From the NCBI GenBank assembly GCA_900554875.1, contig USJA01000059.1, forward strand, positions 1 through 6,423: 6,423 bases of DNA. The letters are read 5' to 3'. This document shows positions 1-6,423 of this stretch, in pieces (within the stretch, counting starts at the first letter, position 1; each line of letters opens with the position of its first letter). The position numbers were made by a program, and so were the translations under genes. The notes under the pieces were generated by a model that saw only the letters and a list, made by a program, of their open reading frames with translations, ran no database searches and was not told the DNA's origin. The DNA is from an uncultured Clostridium sp. GTDB lineage: Bacteria > Bacillota > Clostridia > TANB77 > CAG-465.

Positions 1-1187
1 CTGTCAAATTTTTTTATTAATTCATAAAAATCATTAGATTTTTCTTTTTCTTTTGCAATTTCCCATATTATTGAAATTGCAACAGGCATATTCATATCGT
101 CATTTATTGCGTCTAAGAATTGTTCCTCATATTTTGATATAATGTTTTTATCTATTTTGTTATTTACATCTTTGTGTAAAGCCACCATATCTCTAAGTTT
201 GTTTAAGGAATTCTTAGCTGATTTTATTGCATCCCATGTAAAGTTTAACTTATTTCTGTAATGTGAAGAATATGTAAAATATCTATAACTTAAAGCATCA
301 ATTCCATTTTTATTTAAATCTTTAATTGTGTATACGTTACCTAAACTTTTGGACATTTTTCCACCATCAATTAAAAGAAATTCTACATGCATCCAATAAT
401 TTGCAAGATTATGACCAGTAGCCCCAATTGATTGTGCAATTTCATTTTCATGGTGTATTGGAATATGATCAACTCCACCTGTATGAATATCAAATTTATC
501 TCCTAAATATTTTCTCGACATTGCACTACATTCAATGTGCCAACCAGGATAACATAATCCCCATTTACTATTCCACTTCATAATATGTTCTTTTGGTGCC
601 TTTATCCAAAGTGCAAAATCCTGAGGATTTCTTTTTTCTTTATCAACTTCAACCCTTGCTCCTGCTTTTAAATCATCAATGTTATTATTTGATAACATTT
701 TACCATAATTTGGAAGTTTAGAAGTGTCAAAATATACGCCTTTTGATGTTTCATATCCATATCCATTTTTAACTATATCATTTACGTACATTTCCATTTC
801 GCGTATATGTTCTGTGGCTTTAACAATATGTTCTGGAATATCTATATTTAATGCCTTTATATCGTCCATAAAAGCTTCAGTATATTCTTTAGCTATTTCA
901 TACACAGATCTATTTTCAATTCTAGCTGTTTTAGCCATTTTATCTTCTCCCTCATCAGCATCAGATACCAAATGGCCAACATCAGTTATATTCATAACAT
1001 GTTTAACTTTATATCTATTATACTTTAATACTTTTCTTAATGTATCCATAAAAATATATGCCCTCATATTTCCAATGTGTGCATAATTATATACAGTAGG
1101 ACCACATGAATACATTTTAACAGTTCCCTTCTTTATTGGAATAAATTCTTCTTTTTTTCTTGTTAATGTGTTGTATAACTTTAGCAT
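1..1187 (-). CDS. cysS: Cysteinyl-tRNA synthetase (CysRS), 3'-truncated by the window edge
   Basis: Cytoplasmic class Ia aminoacyl-tRNA synthetase that charges tRNA-Cys with cysteine using ATP. Reading leftwards from the ATG at 1187-1185 gives about 395 uninterrupted residues. Near the N-terminus is CGPTVYNYAHIGN, holding the first zinc cysteine (C28) and the HIGH-type motif HIGN at 37-40. GWHIECSAM supplies C220, and HHENE supplies H245 and E249. These four residues match the zinc site that selects cysteine in the E. coli enzyme (C28, C209, H234, E238). KMSKS lies at residues 277-281 (nt 345-359). Family members are usually about 460-470 residues, so roughly 70 C-terminal residues (tRNA-binding part) lie off the window. 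The start is supported by an AGGGGGGAG ribosome binding site at 1191-1199, 3 nt from the ATG, and by a matching promoter. It is divergent from the TlpA-MscS operon and co-oriented with the rRNA genes. Identification is near certain from the motifs. Confidence 0.97.
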   Translation of the reverse strand, partial: MLKLYNTLTRKKEEFIPIKKGTVKMYSCGPTVYNYAHIGNMRAYIFMDTLRKVLKYNRYKVKHVMNITDVGHLVSDADEGEDKMAKTARIENRSVYEIAKEYTEAFMDDIKALNIDIPEHIVKATEHIREMEMYVNDIVKNGYGYETSKGVYFDTSKLPNYGKMLSNNNIDDLKAGARVEVDKEKRNPQDFALWIKAPKEHIMKWNSKWGLCYPGWHIECSAMSRKYLGDKFDIHTGGVDHIPIHHENEIAQSIGATGHNLANYWMHVEFLLIDGGKMSKSLGNVYTIKDLNKNGIDALSYRYFTYSSHYRNKLNFTWDAIKSAKNSLNKLRDMVALHKDVNNKIDKNIISKYEEQFLDAINDDMNMPVAISIIWEIAKEKEKSNDFYELIKKFD

Positions 1188-1221
1188 ACTCTCCCCCCTA
1201 GTATTATCTTATGTACTATCT

Positions 1222-1250
1222 ATTATATAATATTATGACTTTTTTTTCAA
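1222..1250 (-). promoter_or_regulatory. Sigma-A-type promoter of cysS
   Basis: On the minus strand, TTGAAA (1250-1245) is followed after exactly 17 bp by TATAAT (1227-1222), close to the housekeeping sigma-70/sigma-A consensus. Transcription would start near 1215, giving a leader of only about 28 nt that carries the G-rich ribosome binding site. This leaves no space for a T-box or other structured leader. No transcript data are available, so the start site is inferred. Confidence 0.8.
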
Positions 1251-1266
1251 TATAAATAAAATATTA

Positions 1267-1295
1267 TTGTCTTTTATTTTATTATGAGATATAAT
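1267..1295 (+). promoter_or_regulatory. Sigma-A-type promoter of the tlpA-like/mscS operon
   Basis: TTGTCT (1267-1272), a 17-bp spacer and a perfect TATAAT (1290-1295) lie just upstream of the TlpA-like gene. The expected start is near 1302, followed by an AAGAGGT ribosome binding site at 1311-1317 and the ATG at 1326. Its -35 box is only 16 bp from the -35 of the divergent cysS promoter, so the two promoters are back to back. No operator-like palindrome stands out between them. Confidence 0.75.
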
Positions 1296-1325
1296 TAAAA
1301 TATTAAGTAAAAGAGGTAAAAATTT

Positions 1326-1850
1326 ATGAAAAAAAAAATTGTAATATTAATTAGTATTTTCCTATTTATAATACTGCTACTATCTGCTTTTTTTGTAATA
1401 TACTTTAAAACAGATTTTATAGTCAAAAATAAAGACTTAACAACTGCAAAATTAAGAAAAAATTATGTTATAACAGATGATAAAAACTTAAGCCAATATC
1501 TAAATAAAAATGAAAATACTCTTGTTATCTTTTGGGCTACTTGGTGTAATTACTGTGTTGAAGAATCAGAAGATTTGAACGAATACATAAAATCCAACCC
1601 ATATAAATCAATTATTATAGTATCTCACGATGATACAAAAGATGACGTTAAAAAATATTTAGAAGAAAATGGATATAATTGGTTTGTTATACTAGATTCT
1701 GAAAAAACAATTAGAGAAAGTATAGATCCTGGTTCTAAAGGTATTCCAAGCTCATATCTTTTAGATAAGGAAGGAAAAATAATTAATTTTCACAAAGGAA
1801 AACTTACAACAGAACAATTTGGCTCTTTTTTTAATGGGGTTAATATCTAA
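1326..1850 (+). CDS. Membrane-anchored TlpA/ResA-like thiol-disulfide oxidoreductase
   Basis: A 174-residue protein with a thioredoxin fold tethered to the membrane, expected to face outside the cell and act on cysteine thiols of exported or membrane proteins. A lysine-rich start and a hydrophobic stretch at about residues 4-27 form a signal anchor; there is no lipobox cysteine. The redox motif WCNYC gives catalytic C74 and C77, preceded by the strand LVIFWAT and followed by the EE pair common in this family. The cis-proline loop is GIPSSYLLDKEGKI (P141). Overall length and order match TlpA/ResA proteins. The middle dipeptide Asn-Tyr is unlike the CxPC of typical ResA/TlpA (CEPC, CVPC), so its redox potential and direction (reductase or oxidase) cannot be assigned. 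No CcdA-type electron donor is visible. It is the first gene of an operon with an MscS channel 14 nt downstream. Substrate unknown. Confidence 0.88.
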   Translation: MKKKIVILISIFLFIILLLSAFFVIYFKTDFIVKNKDLTTAKLRKNYVITDDKNLSQYLNKNENTLVIFWATWCNYCVEESEDLNEYIKSNPYKSIIIVSHDDTKDDVKKYLEENGYNWFVILDSEKTIRESIDPGSKGIPSSYLLDKEGKIINFHKGKLTTEQFGSFFNGVNI

Positions 1851-1864
1851 CGAAGGAGGTCAAA

Positions 1865-2926
1865 ATGGATAAAATAAACGAGATAATTAATTGGTTTAAA
1901 AGTATTGATATTAATACAATAATAGAAATCCTTATTGCTATACTTATATTTTTATTATTTAAGTTATTTAGTGGTGCTCTATCATATATTGTATCTAAAC
2001 TTTTTAAAATTAAAGAAAAAAATAAAAATAAATTGAAACAAAATGCTTTATACCGCACTTTAAATATCTTTTTTCCGCTTCTTGGTGCATATCTTGGACT
2101 TAGATTTTTAAATTTACCTCAAGATATAACTGATATAATAACAAAATTATTTAGAATTTTAGTTATTATAACAATATCAATTGGCATTGCAAATTGCATT
2201 ACACCAAACTCTAATTTATTTAGACAAATAAATTTCAAGCTTAGTGGAAGAAAAGATGAAACATTTGTAAATTTTATAGTAAAAATTCTTAGAGGTTTAA
2301 TATATGTAATAACAGCATTTATAATTGTTAGTGAACTTGGATATGATTTAAATGGTTTGCTTGCAGGACTTGGTCTTAGTGGCGTTGTAGTAGCACTAGC
2401 AGCACAAGACGCTGCTAAAAATATATTTGGTGGAATAGTTATTTTATGGGACAAACCTTTTAAAATCGGTGATTGGATTGAAACAACTAACTTCGAAGGT
2501 ACTGTTGAAGATATAACATTTAGAAGTACCAGAATCAGGACTTTTGAAAACTCAATTGTTACAATTCCAAATACAACTATAACTAATGATGCTCTAATAA
2601 ATTGGAGTAGGATGAAAAAAAGAAGATATAAGGAAAATTTTGAACTAGAACTTTCTACGCCTTTAAAAAAAATATGTGAACTTGAAAATGAAATTATAAA
2701 AATGCTAGAAAACCATCCGAGAGTTTTAAATAATGATATAAAAGTTAGATTTGATAAAGTAACTGAAAATGGATATAACTTACTAGTATATGTGTATACT
2801 GATGCTCTTAATCTTGATGACTATCTTGCTACATCTGAAAATATTAATTTTAAAATTATGGATATTTTAAATAAACAAAAGGTTGAACTTGCATATCCAA
2901 GTAAAACAATCTATCTAAAAAAATAA
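1865..2926 (+). CDS. MscS-family small-conductance mechanosensitive channel
   Basis: A 353-residue membrane channel that opens when membrane tension rises and releases solutes during hypo-osmotic shock; family members are homoheptamers in the cytoplasmic membrane. Hydrophobic segments lie at about 18-36, 64-82, 92-111, 138-156 and the pore helix at about 162-190. The last has the glycine/alanine-rich MscS pattern GLGLSGVVVALAAQDAAKNI. The beta domain follows (DKPFKIGDWIE, then VTIPNTTITNDALINWSR), then an alpha/beta C-terminal domain ending in AYPSKTIYLKK, as in other family members. The extra N-terminal helices and length resemble YnaI-type homologues more than the 286-residue three-helix E. 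coli MscS. In a gap-free alignment of the pore helix, V174 and L178 take the place of the constriction leucines L105 and L109, and D182 replaces G113. Translation starts at an ATG 4 nt after a perfect AAGGAGGT (1853-1860). It is the second and last gene of the operon. Confidence 0.95.
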   Translation: MDKINEIINWFKSIDINTIIEILIAILIFLLFKLFSGALSYIVSKLFKIKEKNKNKLKQNALYRTLNIFFPLLGAYLGLRFLNLPQDITDIITKLFRILVIITISIGIANCITPNSNLFRQINFKLSGRKDETFVNFIVKILRGLIYVITAFIIVSELGYDLNGLLAGLGLSGVVVALAAQDAAKNIFGGIVILWDKPFKIGDWIETTNFEGTVEDITFRSTRIRTFENSIVTIPNTTITNDALINWSRMKKRRYKENFELELSTPLKKICELENEIIKMLENHPRVLNNDIKVRFDKVTENGYNLLVYVYTDALNLDDYLATSENINFKIMDILNKQKVELAYPSKTIYLKK

Positions 2927-2950
2927 TGTAAAATTTATAGATATAAAGAT

Positions 2951-2997
2951 GAGATATAGTAATACTCTAATAAGAGTTTTATTATATCTCTTTTTTT
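2951..2997 (+). terminator. Rho-independent terminator of the tlpA-like/mscS operon
   Basis: The arms 2951-2967 and 2974-2990 can form a 17-bp stem with one G-U wobble and one mismatch around a 6-nt TAATAA loop, followed directly by seven T residues (2991-2997). It lies 24 nt after the mscS stop codon. On the opposite strand the hairpin is not followed by a T tract, so it should work mainly for rightward transcription. Confidence 0.88.
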
Positions 2998-3040
2998 AAT
3001 CTAAAAGTTAATTATTTATTTATATATAAAGTATCTTTTA

Positions 3041-3079
3041 AATAATATAAAACGAGTCCTACAACAAAAGTTGGACTCG
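3041..3079 (-). terminator. Intrinsic terminator of the rRNA operon
   Basis: Read on the minus strand, CGAGTCC (3079-3073) pairs with GGACTCG (3059-3053). An extra AAC/GTT pairing in the loop extends the stem past a 3-nt bulge. The hairpin is followed by TTTTATATTATT (3052-3041). It lies 37 nt beyond the tRNA-Asn 3' end, where the operon should stop. A weaker 4-bp GAGG/CCTC hairpin at 3109-3094, followed by an eight-T run at 3090-3083, sits just before it and might add to termination. On the plus strand the hairpin is followed by A residues, so it would not stop rightward transcription. Confidence 0.75.
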
Positions 3080-3115
3080 AATAAAAAAAAGAAGAGGTAT
3101 TACCCCCTCCAAAAT

Positions 3116-3191
3116 TGGCTCCCACTGTAGGGCTCGAACCTACGACCCTGCGGTTAACAGCCGCATGCTCTACCGACTGAGCTAAGTGGGA
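3116..3191 (-). tRNA. tRNA-Asn (anticodon GUU)
   Basis: A complete 76-nt cloverleaf on the minus strand. The acceptor stem is TCCCACT/AGTGGGA, the D stem GCTC/GAGC, and the anticodon stem TGCGG/CCGCA around loop CTGTTAA with anticodon GTT at 3158-3156. The variable loop is GGGTC and the T stem is GTAGG/CCTAC around TTCGAGC. The discriminator is G, and a genomically encoded CCA occupies 3118-3116. It starts 12 nt after the end of 5S rRNA and has no promoter in between, so it is the last gene of the rRNA operon and would be released by tRNA processing nucleases. Confidence 0.98.
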
Positions 3192-3203
3192 TTATATAAA
3201 AAA

Positions 3204-3319
3204 ATTGGCAACCCCATATTTTCCCCTAGATTCTCACCTAAAGTATCTTCTGCATCATAGGGCTTAACTTCTGTGTTCGGTATGGGAACAGGTGTACCCC
3301 CTATTTCATCGTTGCCAAT
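3204..3319 (-). rRNA. 5S ribosomal RNA
   Basis: About 116 nt on the minus strand, bounded by the terminal helix ATTGGCAAC (from 3319) with GTTGCCAAT (to 3204). It contains the highly conserved 5S core CCCATACCGAACACAGAAGT and the following TAAGCCC (within 3286-3260), which includes the L5/L18-binding region. It lies about 90 nt after 23S and 12 nt before tRNA-Asn. Exact mature ends are inferred from the terminal helix. Confidence 0.96.
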
Positions 3320-3409
3320 ATCTTTGTAGTGTACCTTAGCACACTCAAAAATACATAATGTAAAAGTCTTCTCAAACTCCCTCAGCTAGAAAATCCTTCC
3401 TTCTTTTCT
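3320..3409 (-). other. 23S-5S internal transcribed spacer
   Basis: A 90-nt non-coding spacer of the rRNA operon with no tRNA. A small hairpin (AGTGTG/TACACT, 3345-3328) sits 8 nt before the 5S. A second stretch, GATTTTCTAG (3395-3386), can pair with CTAGAGAATC in the 16S-23S spacer (6351-6342), with one G-U wobble. That would fit the long stem that brackets 23S for RNase III-type processing. The pairing is short and is an inference. Confidence 0.7.
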
Positions 3410-6283
<2,874 letters not shown>

Positions 6284-6285
6284 TT

Positions 6286-6320
6286 TTTACTTAATTTCTT
6301 AAGTCTGGTTTTTAAGTAAA
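6286..6320 (-). other. Mutually exclusive hairpins abutting the 23S 5' end
   Basis: On the minus strand TTTACTTAA (6320-6312) can pair over 9 bp with TTAAGTAAA (6294-6286). Alternatively, the closer ACTTAA (6304-6299) can pair with TTAAGT (6294-6289) around a GAAA tetraloop. The 3' arm is shared and ends 2 nt before the GGTTAAGC of 23S. This could influence folding or maturation of the 23S 5' end; function is inferred. Confidence 0.45.
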
Positions 6321-6375
6321 TCCTAAAACTTTTTTTTACTAGATTCTCTAGTTTACCTTATTTTCATCTATATAT

Positions 6376-6387
6376 TTTTCAATGTGC
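6376..6387 (-). promoter_or_regulatory. boxA-like antitermination element
   Basis: The minus strand reads GCACATTGAAAA, which agrees at 10 of 12 positions with a GCTCTTTGAAAA-type boxA as I recall it for Bacillota rRNA operons. BoxA binds NusB/NusE (S10) and makes RNA polymerase resistant to premature termination. A 9-bp hairpin lies 7 nt upstream, the same order as boxB then boxA in E. coli rRNA spacers. The element is short and AT-rich, so chance similarity is possible. Confidence 0.4.
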
Positions 6388-6394
6388 TATGAAT

Positions 6395-6422
6395 TTTAGA
6401 AGTAATTGGTTTAACTTCTAAA
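6395..6422 (-). other. Hairpin upstream of the boxA-like element (boxB-like position)
   Basis: On the minus strand TTTAGAAGT (6422-6414) and ACTTCTAAA (6403-6395) form a perfect 9-bp stem with a 10-nt loop. It is not followed by a T tract, so it is not a terminator. Its place just before the boxA-like sequence suggests a role in antitermination or rRNA processing. The stem may extend no further, because the next base pair is a T-T mismatch at the last base of the window. Confidence 0.5.
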
Positions 6423-6423
6423 T

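Larger units (their letters stand above)
6284..6423 (-). other. 16S-23S internal transcribed spacer, partial
   Basis: 140 nt of AT-rich leader immediately before 23S; it continues off the right edge. No tRNA gene and no 16S 3' end are seen here, and no convincing promoter. It holds a 9-bp hairpin at 6422-6395, a boxA-like element at 6387-6376, a 6-bp hairpin ACTAGA-GAA-TCTAGT at 6352-6338, and alternative hairpins at 6320-6286 next to the 23S 5' end. Confidence 0.8.

Noticed and set aside
724..1086. A 120-codon plus-strand open frame
   Set aside because: It lies opposite the conserved catalytic part of cysS and is a shadow of it. There is no promoter, ribosome binding site or family resemblance.
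1840..2454. Minus-strand open frames at 1840-2058 and 2119-2454
   Set aside because: They are antisense to the well-supported MscS gene and reflect its hydrophobic AT-rich codons; there are no start signals.
6284..6423. Internal promoter for 23S within the spacer (a TTGAAA occurs)
   Set aside because: No TATAAT-like sequence is found at 16-18 bp from the TTGAAA; that hexamer is part of the boxA-like element.

Overview
This window looks like chromosomal core DNA from a low-GC Bacillota, most likely a member of the Clostridia. The evidence is AT-rich coding DNA with A/T-ending codons, strong AGGAGG-type ribosome binding sites, near-consensus sigma-A promoters, a lineage-typical cysteinyl-tRNA synthetase, and an rRNA operon that ends in 5S followed by tRNA-Asn. 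The genus cannot be fixed from the sequence alone.

Layout from left to right: (1) 1-1187, minus strand, the N-terminal ~395 residues of cysteinyl-tRNA synthetase (cysS); its C-terminal end lies off the left edge. (2) 1188-1325, a compact intergenic region with two back-to-back promoters, both with a perfect TATAAT and 17-bp spacer. One drives cysS leftwards and the other drives the next two genes rightwards. (3) 1326-2926, plus strand, a two-gene operon: a membrane-anchored thioredoxin-fold protein of the TlpA/ResA type, then an MscS-family mechanosensitive channel 14 nt downstream, closed by a strong intrinsic terminator at 2951-2997. (4) 3041-6423, minus strand, the distal part of an rRNA operon, read right to left: 16S-23S spacer (partial), 23S rRNA, a short spacer, 5S rRNA, tRNA-Asn(GUU), and an intrinsic terminator. 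The 16S gene and the operon promoter lie beyond the right edge.

The rRNA operon and cysS serve translation and are co-oriented. The TlpA-MscS pair is a separate envelope unit, and its functional link (redox plus membrane tension) is only inferred from operon structure. The 23S looks intact: the checked peptidyl-transferase and sarcin-ricin landmarks are present with E. coli-like spacing, and there is no sign of an intervening sequence or of changes at the macrolide site.

I found no convincing undescribed system. The points most worth a second look are the TlpA-MscS pairing with its non-proline CNYC active site, the absence of room for a T-box before cysS, and a hairpin plus boxA-like element and alternative hairpins in the 16S-23S spacer.
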